Shown here in pieces: positions 1-11,639 of a DNA stretch of 64,000 bases. A program made the translations under genes and the position numbers. Origin of the DNA: Okapia johnstoni (Eukaryota; Chordata; Mammalia; Artiodactyla; Giraffidae); the NCBI GenBank assembly GCA_024291935.2, contig CM044311.1, positions 21,475,001 through 21,539,000 of the forward strand, given 5' to 3'. Below the pieces are notes generated by a model that saw only the letters and a list, made by a program, of their open reading frames with translations, searched no databases and was not told where the DNA came from. The first letter of the stretch is position 1. The number at the start of each line of letters is the position of its first letter.

Positions 1-185
1 GATAAAATTGGGTTAATTTCTAAGTAATAAGAATTTTACTCCAAAGTCTGTACCCAACAGTGTATTCTGATTTTTTGGAAAATGGGTTTATATTATTCTT
101 TTTTAACTTAGTTTTAAATACTTTTGATCATATTTGTAAAAGTAAACTCTAATTAAAAATAGAGAATTCTTACGAAATAATATCA

Positions 186-377
186 GGGGCTTCGCAGGTG
201 GTGCTAGTGGTCAAGAACCTGCCTGCCAATGCATGAGACGTTAGAGACATGGGTTGGACCCCTGCATCAAGAAGATCCCTTGAGGAAGGGCATGGTGACT
301 CACTCCAGTATTCTTACCTGGAGAATCCCATGGAGTCGCAAAGAGTTGGACACAATTGAGCAACTAAAACACACACA
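186..377 (+). mobile_element. Bov-tA SINE
   Basis: Full-length-looking tRNA-derived ruminant SINE. The head (ggggcttcgcaggtgg) is the degraded tRNA-like part. The body has the usual run through 'gaagatccc', 'actccagtattctt' and 'ggagaatcccatgg', then ends 'gagttggacacaattgagc' and a short CA-rich tail. It lacks the usual 'cagaggagcctggcaggct' segment before the last block, so it carries an internal deletion of about 30 bases. Non-coding and mobilised in trans. Confidence 0.9.
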
Positions 378-529
378 GTGAAAGTTATACTTTGCTGGTC
401 ACGTTAATGATAAAATTAGATTTATTCTTATTAATTTTTATCTATAAGCATCTTCAACAAAATGAGTGGAATAATTTTACAAATCATTAGAGACTCTGCC
501 GTTTACATTTTGGCTAAGAATAGATATTG

Positions 530-740
530 CATGCTTAGCCGTTTCAGTCATGTCCGACTCTGTGCGATACTATGGACGGTAGCCTGCTCGGCTCCTCTGT
601 CCATTGAATTCTCCAGGCAAGAATACTGGAGTGAGTTGCCGTTTCCTTCTCTCAGGGATCTTCCTGACCCACATATCGAACCTGGATTTCCTACATTGCA
701 GGTAGATTCTTCACCATCTGAGTCTCCAGGGGAGCCCAAC
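530..740 (-). mobile_element. Bov-tA SINE, antisense
   Basis: Read on the minus strand this is a nearly complete Bov-tA: head at about 740, body with the 'ccaggcaagaatactgg' complement near 615-631, and BovB-like 3' end near 545-560 (antisense 'cagtcatgtccgactctg'). The open frames seen on both strands here are translations of the SINE and not genes. No clear target-site duplication was found. Confidence 0.9.
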
Positions 741-1947
741 TTTCCCTAGTACAGCATAAACAAACTCACGGTCACTGTATAAAAAGATATATTACCAGGA
801 AAAAGTTTGCCACTGTTATCTCCAAGTCTAGAAATTGAACTCAATGGAAATAATCCTTGTAATCAGCTACTCCATAAGCATATTACACTTATGATATTCC
901 AGCCTAGCTCTGAATTTAAAACAGGCAATTTAAAAATATTCTCTGTGGATAAGCATAAGCCCTGAAGAGCTACTCTTTAAACTTTACATTTTTCCACAGA
1001 AACTAGACTTCAAAGATATTCTGAAAAACCCATAAAGTTTCAAACCTCAGTGTCCAAACTTCTCACTCGGTTCCCATTGACATCAATCAGAATTCTATGT
1101 GCTTGGACTGAGGGCAAAGCATAACCTTTTAAATGGCCGACAATATGTTTGAAAGGACTACAAAAATGTCTGAAACTTCAAACACTGTGAGACTTAACAC
1201 TTCGAAAGGACACTTAGTTTTAAGAACTCAACAAATGTCTAAATATGCTGGGTTTTATGAGTTTAATTTCAAATTTTAAAAACTTCAGGGGAGTTTGCTT
1301 TATAATTTAAAGGTCACAATTAGATTTAATGGAAAACATAAAAAATGTTGAAGTAATTTAGGGTGGCTCTTAAATATCTATTACAGTAATTTCTTCTCAT
1401 GAAAGTTTTGATTTATTAAATAGCTAATAATAGCAAAAGGAAATTACTACCCAGTCATTCAAGAAAACCAAGTCAACCAAATAAAAGTTCAATGATAATT
1501 AAAAATTGTAAAAACAAGAAGAGGAAAACTACATACAAAATATAAGGATATATTTACAAAATAAATACGACATGTTGAGTGCCATTAGCTAATCATATTT
1601 TCACATAGGCTTCATGAAACTATGATGCCTCTGACTCCCAGTGTGGTGGGTCTGTGCTTATTCATCAGATGTTATAAACTTCATAGGTTTGGTGCTATCT
1701 TCTATAAGACATTTCTGGTGCTCTGTTTTTGCATGGAGTTATGTGGAATTCCTATTTTTATGTCTAAGTGTGAGGACTAAAAAATTGGTTTTTAAGTATC
1801 TTTTTTGTTGTTTCTCTCAGATCATGAAATTCCTTATTTAATACTTCAGTTGGTTCGAAGGCTTTCTTATCTCCAGAACAAACTATTAGTGCAAATCTGC
1901 TTGGAAACCTATAGTAAGCTGCTACCAGCCAACTCAATAGTAATATA
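741..1947. other. AT-rich sequence with no recognised feature
   Basis: About 1.2 kb of AT-rich DNA in which I recognise no repeat family and no protein-like reading frame. A 66-codon frame at 1641-1841 has a low-complexity hydrophobic composition and no start or splice context; I treat it as chance. Confidence 0.5.
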
Positions 1948-2163
1948 GGGGTTTCCCAGGTGGCACAGTGTTAAAAATCCACCTGCTAAGGCAAGAGACT
2001 CAAAAGACCTGGGTTCAATTTCTGAGTCAGGAAGATCCCCTAGAGAAGGAAATGGCAGCCCACTCTAGTATTCTTATACTGGAAATCCCATGGACAGAGG
2101 AGCCTGGCAGGCTGCAACTCATGGGGTCACAAAGAGTTGGACATGACTGAGTACACATGCAAA
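1948..2163 (+). mobile_element. Bov-tA SINE
   Basis: Sense copy with head 'ggggtttcccaggtggcac', middle 'gaagatcccctagagaagg' and end 'agagttggacatgactgag'. A roughly full-length tRNA-Glu-derived SINE with scattered substitutions. The B-box region (gggttcaatttctg) has decayed from the pol III consensus. Confidence 0.93.
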
Positions 2164-2279
2164 CAAATACAGGTCTAAAGGGAAAAGAAAAAAAAAGATA
2201 ATTATATGAAATGGATGTATTTTCAAATATAATGTAAGGACAGGAAGTTTAGAAAACTTTGGAAGTGGATAAAATAGTT

Positions 2280-3438
2280 TAGTTCAGTTCAGTCGCTCAC
2301 TCATGTCAGACTATTTGCAACCCCACGGATTGCAGCACGCAGGCTTACCTGTCCATCACCAACTCCTGGAGCTTATTCAAACTCATGTCCATTGAGTTGG
2401 TGATGTCATCGAACCATCTCATCCTCTGTCATCCCTTTCTCTTCCTGCCTTCAATCTTTCCCAGCATCAGTGTCTTTTCCAATGAGTCAGTTCTGATTAT
2501 CTTTAGGATGGACTGGTTAGATCTCTTTGCAGTCCACGGAACCCTCAAGAGTCTTCTGAAACACCACAGTTCAAAAGTATCAATTCTTCGGCACTCAGCT
2601 TTCTTTATAGTCCAATTCTCACAACCATACATAACTACCAGACAAACCATAGCTTTAACTAGATGGAGTTTTGTTGGCAAAGCAGTGTCTCTGCTTTTTA
2701 ATGTGCTGTCTAGGTTGGTCATAGCTTTTCTTCCAAGGAGCAAGCATCTTTTAATTTCAAAGCTGCAGTCAACAGTGATTGCAGTGATTTAGGAGCCCCT
2801 CAAAATAAAGTCTCTCACTGTTTCAATTGTTGCACCATATATTTGCCATGAAGTGATGGGACCAGATGCCATGATCTTAGTTGTCTGGATGCTGAGTTTT
2901 AAGCCAACTTTTTCACTCTCCTCTTTCACTTTCATCAAGAGGCTCTCTATTACTTCTTAGCTTTCTGCCATAATGGTGGAGTTATCTGTGTATCTGAGAT
3001 TATTGATATTTCTCCCAGCAATCTTGATTCCAGCTTGTGCTTCATCCAGCCCTGCATTTTGCATGATGTACTCTGCATATAAGTTAAGTAAGCTGAGTGA
3101 CAATATATAGCCTTGATGTACTCCTTTCCCATTTTGGACCAGTCTGTTGTTCCACATCCAGTTCTAACTGTTGCTTCTTGACCTGCATACAGACTTCTCA
3201 GGATGCAGGTAAGGTGGTCTGTTATTCCCATCTCTAAGAATTTTCCACAGTTTGTTGTGATCCACACAGTCAAAGGCTTTGGCATAGTCAATAAAGTAGA
3301 AGTATATGTTTTTCTGAAACTCTCTTGTTTTTTTGTTGATCAAACAGATGCTGGAAATTTGATCTCTTGTTCCTCTGCCTTTTTGAAATCCAGCTTGGAC
3401 ATCTGGAAGTTCACGGTTCACACACTGTTGGAGGCTGG
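2280..3438 (-). mobile_element. BovB LINE (RTE clade), 5'-truncated, antisense
   Basis: About 1.16 kb of the BovB 3' half on the minus strand. The 3' end at 2280 has the TTCAG-repeat terminus ('ttcagttcagtcgctcac'). Going upstream (rightwards) it runs through the conserved C-terminal part (around 2430-2740), the RT palm and the RT fingers up to about 3438. At 2981-2992 the catalytic YADD box reads YTDN, so the second catalytic aspartate is lost. Several frameshifts and stops split the frame. It abuts an antisense Bov-A2 on the right. Confidence 0.95.
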
Positions 3439-3440
3439 CT

Positions 3441-3715
3441 TGTGTGTGTGTGTTAGTTGCTTAGTCCTGTCCTACTGTTTGCAACCCCATAGACCGCAGA
3501 CCACAAGGCCCCTCCATCCATGGGATTCTCCAGGCAAGAACACTGGAGTGGGTTGCCATTTCCTTCTCCAAAAGGAACTATAGAAAGAAAGTGAAGTCGC
3601 TCAGTCGTGTCCGACTCTGTACGACCCCATGGACTGTAGCCTACCAGGCTCCTCCATCCATGGAATTTTCCAGGCAAGAGGACTGGAGTGGGTCGCCATT
3701 TCCTTCTCCAAAAGA
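3441..3715 (-). mobile_element. Bov-A2 SINE (dimer), antisense
   Basis: Two tandem Bov-A units in antisense. Each contains 'gactct/actgtttg...accccat', 'ccaggcaaga' and 'ggagtgggt(t/c)gccatttc'. The units meet near 3575-3595. A short GT run (about 3441-3454) marks the 3'-tail side. Non-autonomous and dependent on BovB-type machinery. Confidence 0.9.
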
Positions 3716-3861
3716 AAATTTACCTCTTCCTTTTGTAATCAGGTTGTCTTTTTCTGTCCTCCTGCTCCCCGCCCCCTGTGCCCCTGCAGCTAGAATCTCC
3801 AATACAATGAAGAGAACTGTGAGAGTGACCATCACTGTCTTATTCCTGCTTTTACCAGTAA

Positions 3862-4345
3862 CACATGGTTCACATTTTTCTGGAGTTCCCCATGAAATCT
3901 GAAATGAATCCTTGTATACAGAAGACAAGGAGAGACTAAAGAAAGAGACAGTCTATTCCATACTGGTAAGTGTCAGATTGAATGAGTAAGGAAACTTAAT
4001 ATGAAGCTTATCTTGGGTGCATGCAAAGTAAGCAGAGTCTGTCCATGCCCACCAGAATCTTAAAAGTTTATACAGAGACTATAAATGTGTTCATTCACAT
4101 ATAACCTTCCAGATGGTCTCAGCAACAGGTTGCCTGTCAAGACTAAGCCTTTGAAATAGCTGCTACTGTGGGAGTAGTGGGCAGAACATACATTCCAAAG
4201 ACAGGAGAGGAGTGAAGTGCTTCTGGTTGCCCATATCCAGTTCTTGGGTCAACTGTGGTCAACTTTTCTCCCTGACCTCCTTCAACAAACCCTTGATTCT
4301 ATCACCATTAACTATTTTGTTAGCCATTAAGCCATGGTCAACAGT
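3862..4345. other. Unassigned ~480-bp block inside the L1 relic
   Basis: L1 similarity stops near 3862 and resumes near 4345. The block between is less AT-rich than its surroundings and matches no family I recognise. Its size and position would fit an old solo LTR or a DNA transposon, but I see no clear TG...CA ends or terminal inverted repeats. Confidence 0.35.
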
Positions 4346-4523
4346 CTGTCATGTTGGAAAAGTTCCTTCTATTCCTAATTGCTAAAACATTTTATAAGGA
4401 ATAGACACTGGATTTTGCCAACTGCTTTGTTTCAATTTTTAAATGATCATTTTTTTATCTTTTATTAATTTGATAAATTACATGGATTGATTTTGTAATC
4501 AACCTTGCATTCCTTCCCTTGCA

Positions 4524-4710
4524 GGCTTCCCTGGTGGCTCAGACAGTAAAGAGTTTGCATGCAGTGGGGGGAGACCCAGGATTGATCCCTGGATGGGGAA
4601 GATCCCCTGGCGAAGGAAATGGCAACCCACTCCAGTATTCATGCCTGGAGAATTCCATGCACTGTAGTCCTTGGGGTCGCAAAGAGTCGAATGCGACTGA
4701 ATGACTTCAC
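4524..4710 (+). mobile_element. Bov-tA SINE
   Basis: Sense SINE with head 'ggcttccctggtggctcag', middle 'gaagatcccctggcgaagg' and 3' end 'gggtcgcaaagagtcgaatg'. The segment between the 'ggagaattccatg' and 'gtagtcc' blocks is shortened by a deletion. It sits inside the antisense L1 relic and so is younger than it. Confidence 0.93.
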
Positions 4711-4804
4711 TTGATGAATTCCTTGACTTCAATTGATGCATTATAATTTTTATGTTGTTGAAGTCAATTTACTAAAATTTTCATCTGCATCTATTTTCAT
4801 AAAG

Positions 4805-5026
4805 TGAAAGTGAAATCGCTCAGTCGTGTCTGACTCTTTGCAACCCCATAGGCTGTAGCCTACCAGCCTCCTCTGTCCGTGGGATTTTCCAGGCAAGAAT
4901 ACTGGAGTGGATTGCCATTTCCTTCTCCAGGAGATCTTCCCAACCCAGGGATTGAACTCGGGTCTCCCACATTGTAGGCAGATGCTTTACCATCTGAGCC
5001 ACCAGGGAAGTTGTTGTTTGTTTTTG
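4805..5026 (-). mobile_element. Bov-tA SINE, antisense, with target-site duplication
   Basis: Complete antisense Bov-tA inserted in the old L1. The 10-base direct repeat tttcataaag flanks it at 4795-4804 and 5027-5036, consistent with a target-site duplication. A GTT/T-rich run of about 16 bases lies between the tRNA-like head (ending near 5010) and the right-hand repeat. Confidence 0.9.
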
Positions 5027-5690
5027 TTTCATAAAGGCTGCTATTTTGTGACTTTTTGAATGTTTTACTTTCTATAATCTCATGATATAGTTTTAATACA
5101 AGGATAGTTACCTCATAGGGTGAGATGGGAAATTGTTACCTTTCTAATTTTCTGGAGGAGTTTGTATAGAATTGGTTCCATATCTACCTTAGATGCTTCA
5201 TAAAATTTACTACTTTCACTAGTGCAAACATCTAGGTCTGGAGGTTTCCTTCTATGAAGGATTTTAACTACAAGTTTAATATATGTCATAAATATACTGT
5301 CATGTTATGCATTTCTTCTTGATGTTGCTTCTCTAGCTTGTGTGTCAAGGAGTTTATACCTGTCATATGAACTATCAAATTTATTGGCAAAAGCTGTTTA
5401 TAATATTCCCTTTGTTATTCTTTTGTTACCTATATAATCTGTAATGAAAGCATCTCTCTGATTACAGACCTAGGTCATTTTTGCTGTCTCTCTTCTTTTT
5501 CTTTTTTTTTTTTCTTTCCTCCCATCAGTCTAGTTAGAGGTTTATCAACTTTAGTGGTCTTTTCAAAGAAGCTTTTGGTTACACTTTTTTTTATTATTAT
5601 TATTATTTAGATTTCCACTTTGAGATTTATTATTTTATTTTACTTACTTGGATTTAATATGGTATTTTTCCTAAGAGTTACTGAGCTTGA

Positions 5691-5905
5691 GGGCTCCCCT
5701 GATGGTTCTGTGGGTAAAGAAACCACTTGTGATGTAGGAGACTAAGAAGGCACAGGTTCCATCCTTGGGTGGGGAAGATCCTCTGGAGGAGGAAATGCCA
5801 ATCTACTCCAGTATCCTTGCCTAAAAAATCCCATGAACCAAGGAGCCTGATGGGCTACATTCCAAAGCCTTGCAAAGATTCCCACACTAATGAGCAACTA
5901 AACAC
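5691..5905 (+). mobile_element. Bov-tA SINE with target-site duplication
   Basis: Sense SINE with head 'ggctcccctgatggttctg', middle 'ggaagatcctctggagg' and a degenerate 3' end. An imperfect 11-base repeat flanks it: actgagcttga (5680-5690) and actgagctgga (5906-5916). It interrupts the antisense L1 relic; the L1 text appears to resume for about 30-40 bases just after it. Confidence 0.88.
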
Positions 5906-6005
5906 ACTGAGCTGGAAGGTGGTAGGACAGCTAATTAAAGAGAGTCAAAATGCAAGTTATAGTCAGGCATGTATTCACTTACTCCTGGAGTATAAGGGAA
6001 AGGCT

Positions 6006-6314
6006 GGGCTTCTCTAGTAGCTCAGTTGGTAAAGAATCTGCCTGCAATGCACGAGACCTTGTTTCTTCCTGGATCACGAAGATCCCCTGGAGAAGGGATA
6101 GGCTACCCACTCCAGTGTTCTTGGGCTTCCCTTGTGGCTCAGCTGGTAAAGAATCTGCTTACAAGGCGGGAGACCTGGGTTCGTATCCCTGGGTTGGAAA
6201 GATGGTCTGGAGAAGGGAAAGGCTACCCACTGCAGTATTCTGACCTGGAGAATTCATAGAGGTATAGTCCATGGGGTTGCAAAGAGTCAGACATGACTCA
6301 GCGATTTTCACTTT
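6006..6314 (+). mobile_element. Bov-tA dimer (head-to-tail fusion)
   Basis: Two tRNA-headed units in tandem. The first (6006-6122) stops at 'ccactccagtgttc'. It is fused directly to a second full head at 6123 ('gggcttcccttgtggctc') that runs to the BovB-like 3' end near 6314. The same junction occurs in the antisense dimer at 62416-62672, so this is a subfamily structure and not two chance insertions. Confidence 0.9.
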
Positions 6315-6905
6315 CTTTCCGACTGCAGAAAGCCCTGCTCCACAACTGTTCCTTCTTCCTTCATTTTCACCCCAACCCCAGGACTGGCACACAGGTGGAG
6401 ACCATCTCACTGCCAAATACCTCCAAATTTAAAAAGGTGCTGCAGCTTTATGGGATTAGGGCTGAGGGAAGGGAAGGGAGGAGTTACTCTGGAGTGGAAA
6501 AGTTATAAGAACCAAGTTACAATGTGGAAAATTGTCATCCAAGTTTCCCTCTTCTTCCCCCATAAAGAGGTCTCCCTCAGAACTTCCTGAGGAAGGCCTC
6601 TGCAGAAAACTCCAGATGAAGAGGCCTCTAAAATAGAGTCACTTGAGCTAGGAATTCATCTATATATGAGAGTACAGTCCTTGGGGCCTGAGTCTTTGAA
6701 CGCAACTCCCTTCAGAAGCTGTAACCCGCTGTTTGTGTGAGCACTACAACTGCCGTGGGGTGAGTAGATTTTCCTTGGGACCTGAGGATTGTCAGGTACA
6801 ACTTTTATAATTGTCTGTGGTTGGGCCTGAAAACAACATATTTTGTTTTTTTTAAAAAACCAACTGGAGTACTTGATTTCCCTTCCCCTACATTTTATTA
6901 GATAG
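6315..6905. other. Unassigned GC-richer block inside the L1 relic
   Basis: L1 text breaks off near 5945 and resumes near 6910. The intervening sequence, excluding the SINE dimer, is about 650 bases, richer in G+C than its flanks, with purine-rich tracts (near 6465-6482). I recognise no repeat family. An old LTR is possible but unproven. The reading frames here are short and not protein-like. Confidence 0.3.
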
Positions 6906-8030
6906 AAGCTCTGGTTATTTATTTCCAACTTTTCCTCTTTCTAATATGGCTCTTTATTGCTATGAACCCCTCCTCCCACAATTACTGCTTTAGTGGCACT
7001 CCATAAATATCAATTTTTTTTTTTTAACATTTTTGTTCATATCAAATACTCTCATTTTCCTTTTAAATTATTATATGAGCACAGATATTTCTTTCTTGTT
7101 CTGATTTTTAGTTTAATTGCATGACTTGAGCAATGTTATATTTATGAGACTTGTTTCATGACCCAGAATATAGTCTATCTTGGCAAACTTTCTGTATATA
7201 TTTGAAAGAAATCTGTAGTCAACAGTTTGTTGCATGTTCTAGAAAAGTGTTAATTAGGTTCAGCTGGTTTATATTTGTAGTCATGTTTTCTATATCCTTG
7301 CTGATTTCTAATCTATCTATGGTTAAAGGTAAGTAATAAAATCTCAAAATATGTTTTTTTGCAGAATTTATCTGTTTCTCTGCACAGCTCTATCAGGTTT
7401 TGTTTCTTCCTTTATGAATTTGTCATTAGGGTTGTAAACATTTAGAGTTTTTAATTACTCATGATAAATTAACTGCTTCTATAGGGGCTATTTTAAATTT
7501 AAATGTATTTACTTCATTTTAAAATAACTTTATAATGATAATCAAATATCTGGAAAAAGCAAAGCTGAAGAGTATTCAATGCTTGAATACAGTTTAGTTC
7601 TTTACTTTTTTGTTTCAAGATGTTTTTTCAAGATGTTTGTTTCAATATCGTTTAACTGGAACAATTTTCCGTAATTTAAGAAAACTTATCAATAATTAAA
7701 AGCATGTGTTTCTTGTAGTTTGCTGATTGATGGTGGATTAATTTGATTTCTCTGTTTCCTTAAATGAGTTGCCTCCAAGTTCTTGAAATTCTTTTTGCTT
7801 TTACTGTATCACCATCCTTTTCAGTAGGTCTGTTTTTTGTTTTTGTTTTTTTGTTCAGTGGTGGTTTTACTCCTCATTGTGATTTCAGATGTGTTAATTA
7901 AATGTTATTTGGTTTTTAAACATTTCCTTCAGTCTTTAGTTTTGCTTTCATGTGATTATGTTGTATATTCACCTTTATGGTTTTGTTTCACCATATTCCT
8001 GCTTTTATTTAGTTTTTTTAAGAATTAAGA

Positions 8031-8744
8031 CCCCTCTGAAAATATGTCCTTCTTTGTTTCCTCCTATCTGACTTTTAAAAATCACAGAATGCTATTTTTA
8101 TTCTTTTGTTCATGTGTGATGGTTTTTCTTGGCATTCTGATATTGGTTTGCTTTCTTTCCTAGTTAATATTTGACAACTGACAACTGAGAGAGGTGTTTC
8201 TTTTCTTTTTTGTTTTGTGTTTGTTGTTGACTGAGCTGAAACATTAAATGAAGAAAGAAGACAATAATAAGTCAATGTGATTTATGAAGAAGCAGTCTTT
8301 GTTCTTTTAATGAAACTTGATCAAATGTTCTTGAAATAAACTAATAATGTGACGGCCAGAAATCTCTTTAAAAAAAAAAAACCTTGAATGATCAAAGATC
8401 CTTTACATATGTAATTTAAAGTCATATGTAGTGTTCATTATTATTATTTTTTTAATTCACTGGTTTCTCTGTAGAAGCTTTTCAGTCTTAAAGAGAAAAT
8501 GATAATCAACTTATCTTATTGTCACAAAATCTGGGGACAATACCAATAATTCTCAGGATCTTGCTGATGTGCCTATCCATCTTCTGGGGGTAAACAGTAG
8601 TGAGTCATAAGGCTTTTCTAATTTTTCCTCCCCCACTATTTGTTCATTTGTTTGAGGTTTTGAAGGAAGTTATATGTGAACCTAGAGTAGCTTGGGATTA
8701 GAGGTGCCAAGCCACCATTCAGCTGAAAATTCAAGTATAACTTT
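8031..8744. other. AT-rich sequence with no recognised feature
   Basis: Includes an A-rich run (about 8370-8381) and short polypyrimidine tracts. It may contain further decayed L1 sequence at its left edge, but nothing I can align with confidence. Confidence 0.4.
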
Positions 8745-8917
8745 AGGTAGGCCCTTCATATACACAGTTCTCCACATCCGCAGTTCCATGTTGATATAGC
8801 CAATTGTGAATTGTGTAGCACTGTTGTATTTACTATTGCTGGAGGGGGGAGGGGGAGACACATTGAAGTGAACTCCTGCAGTTTAAATCTGTTCTTTTGA
8901 AGAGTCGATTGTATGTG
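8745..8917. mobile_element. Probable Tigger/MER2-type DNA transposon relic
   Basis: A short block begins 'ggcccttcatatacacag' with 'ccacatccgcagttcc' and ends with 'gcagtttaaatctgttc' and 'gaagagtcgattgtat'. These resemble the two ends of short Tigger/pogo-derived elements, whose ends carry 'ccacatccgcgg' and 'gttcaagggtcaactgt' type sequence. Non-autonomous, with no transposase. Subfamily and orientation are uncertain. Confidence 0.45.
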
Positions 8918-11322
8918 ATTATTTCCCTTCATTTGTTTAGACAGTGATATTTCACCATTGCTTCACTTTCAGTTCACTTACAATTTTATATATCAGGGGA
9001 AAACAGTTCTTCATAGTTTCATTCTGATACCCTATCCTTCTGATGCATTTTCTCTAAAAGTTAAATAAATGCAATTGCAACTGTAAGACCAGTGGAGATT
9101 GTTTTCCCACCAAAATTAATAAATAATTCACCTATCCTTAAACTCAATATACACAAACAAGATTAGAAAAAAACAAGCCTATTTAGTTAATATTGTGCCA
9201 GTGGTCAATGGATATGATCTTTACTATTTGAAAATTTCAACTTCTAAACGTTGGATGAAAAAGATAGTATGTTTCATTTGCAATGTGAATTGAAATAGAA
9301 TAAATAACCAGTATTGCTTTAATTACCTGTGATAATAGAGTAATAGTTGGAATAATAATTGGAAAGAAGAATAAATAGAATGTTGGAACAATTAGAATTT
9401 TATGTTATCAGAATGGTGTTAGAAATATACGTGGGTTTCAAACTGAATTTTAAAAACTGAGCCTCAAACCAGTTGTTACTTCTTGATATTTCCAGTAATC
9501 TAACATTGCCAAATATGATCAGCAACACATTCAGTACATAAAAGAATTGTAGTTAAGCTTTAGTATCTGTGTATGAGCTTAGGGGATGAAAAATTCAGTT
9601 CTGCCAAAGACACATCTTTAGATATTTACAAATCCAGCAATATAGTCTATAAATTGTGATCCCATTATTTTCTCACCCTAAACAATAATGCACACAGTAG
9701 TTTACCTACTGATAGAGTAAATTAGTATTATCTAATCATCAGAGACAAATACACTACTATTTTAAGTTCCGAGAGGCAAGAAGTACTTTAGAACACAAGT
9801 CTTCAATTTTTATTATCATATAATTAATCCTCATTCACAAAATAATTTAAAAGCAAGCTATATTTGTGAGGTTTTTATCAGTGTGATTTATTTGTACTTT
9901 AATGCCTAAAGTTTTGGACCAAATAATGCATTTTAAGCAAAATGAAATATTTTCTTGCTTTCTCAGATGAGCTATTTACTAAGCTGTTCGTACTCAAACA
10001 TTGTCTGTTTATGTGGGGAAAATACAAGGAACTCATCATGGGTGGTTGAGAAAATAATAAACTGGGAGGAGATGGTGTCGATGTAGCCATACACTCAGTG
10101 GCTGTTAGGTTCTTCAGTGGGCTTTGAGATAACAGCCACAGTGAAGTGCAAGGCTGCCATGGCTGGCTGCTTGTTTCCTACTGCAGCCAAGTGTAATTCC
10201 TGCTACTTCTGAAATCTCTGGTCTAGAGGCATCAGTCTAACTCCAGGGAATATCTGAGATGATAGAAATGAATGTTTTCCTGCACTTTTGTACCCAAGAA
10301 GGTGAAGTAATAATGCATTCCTGACTCCAAAAGAACAAGTTACATTGATTTGAAATTCACCCTTGATAATCATCCTCTAATTTCCATAGAAGACCTCCTT
10401 GAGTTGTAGGAAATATTACGTACTATGTAAAAAGTAGCAAAACTTTAAGTTGAAATTTGGGGGACGATCAGGTAAGGGAATATGGGCACTAGTTCAAAAT
10501 GAAAGAAAAATCATTCTCTACCAAGGAAGATATCAAGAGATACAGGTATAGTGAAATAAGCAATTAAATAACATAAATATTTGATTGTGAAACACAAAAA
10601 TATTAAAAGAAAACTAACAATTTATAATACATGACGGCTTGTAATTGACCTAGAATTAATTTTCATATACAGAGTGAAGTGGGGATCCTTATGTATTTGG
10701 TAGTGTGTAAACATCAAAAACTATTTTACTCTGATCTGCTGTGTCAACTTGGATACATGCATCTCCATATATATGGGCCCATTTCTTGTTGTTTTTAATA
10801 GTCAATTTGTCTCTATTTCTCTAAGCTTTCAGTAGTATTTTATTAGCTGATAAGGGAAGGCCCACAGACAATTTCTTCATAAAAAATTAGTGTTCTCCAA
10901 GAAGAATGTGCTTCTTAATGTTAACTCAGAATAATATAAGGATTTTGATAGACATCTATAGATCAAATTAGGAAGTATTTAATCTCTTTACAATGTTGAT
11001 TTGTTTTTTCCAAGAATATAATATATTTTAAGTTTCTCCAATGAAGGATCCTATATATTTCATAGAATTTTTCCTATATATTTTATATATTTTAATTGCC
11101 AGTTTCAATTTTAATAACCTACATCTTTGAACATCCTGTTGTCAATTTAAAGAAAACTGCCTGTGCATATCAAGTATGTGTTGTGTGCATTGAGTGTATG
11201 TATGTGTGAATGTGTTTAACTCAGCCTGCTGCTCTATTATCTTACATTGTGTTCCATTATTAGTAGTGAGGAGCAAAGAAGCATGAATCTGTATATGGAA
11301 ATTCATTATTGTTATATTCCCC
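8918..11322. other. AT-rich sequence with no recognised feature
   Basis: About 2.4 kb without any repeat I can name and without a protein-like frame. A 63-codon minus frame at 9899-10090 has no supporting context. A TG-rich stretch at about 11170-11215 is a weak simple repeat. This is one of the longest stretches in the window free of recognisable young repeats. Confidence 0.5.
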
Positions 11323-11523
11323 TGTTAGTGCTCAGCTGTGTCCAACTTTCTGTGACCCCATGGACTGTAACCTGCCAGGTGCCTCTGTCCATGGAATTCT
11401 CCAGGCAAGAATACTAGAATGGGTAGCCATCCCCTTTTCCAGAGGATCTTCCTGGCCCAGGGGTTGAACCCAGGTCTCCTGCATTGCAGGCAGATCCTTT
11501 ACCATCTGAGCCACCAGAGAAGC
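11323..11523 (-). mobile_element. Bov-tA SINE, antisense
   Basis: A clean antisense copy. The 3' end is at left ('gtgctcagctgtgtccaac') and the tRNA-like head at right ('ccatctgagccaccagag'). The B-box complement 'gggttgaaccc' is at about 11461-11471. Insertion point repeats are not obvious. Confidence 0.95.
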
Positions 11524-11639
11524 TCTTAAGTATGCATCATTTTAGTACAAAGTAGAATGACTAATAACACTGTATTTTTTCATATGACATACAATTAAGA
11601 TGGCACACAAAAGCAGTCATTTCAATATTTCTCAGTGAA

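Larger units (their letters stand above)
3775..8030 (-). mobile_element. Old L1 LINE ORF2 relic, antisense, interrupted
   Basis: Discontinuous antisense L1 ORF2 sequence. Anchors in order on the plus strand: 3784-3860 (ctccaatacaatg... tgtcttattcctg), 4345-4510 (gttccttctattcc... aaccttgcattcc), 5110-5290 (ctcatagggtgag... ctggaggtttcc), 5520-5680 (ggtttatcaactttagtgg), 6920-7480 (gtttcatgacccagaatatag) and 7690-8020. The order matches one ORF2 read from RT back towards the N-terminal half. It is heavily diverged, with no coding frame left. It is interrupted by four SINE insertions and two blocks I cannot assign. The outer limits are approximate. Confidence 0.7.

Noticed and set aside
462..749. 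95-codon open frame
   Set aside because: It is a translation of an antisense Bov-tA SINE; near-identical peptides recur at many SINE copies in the window.
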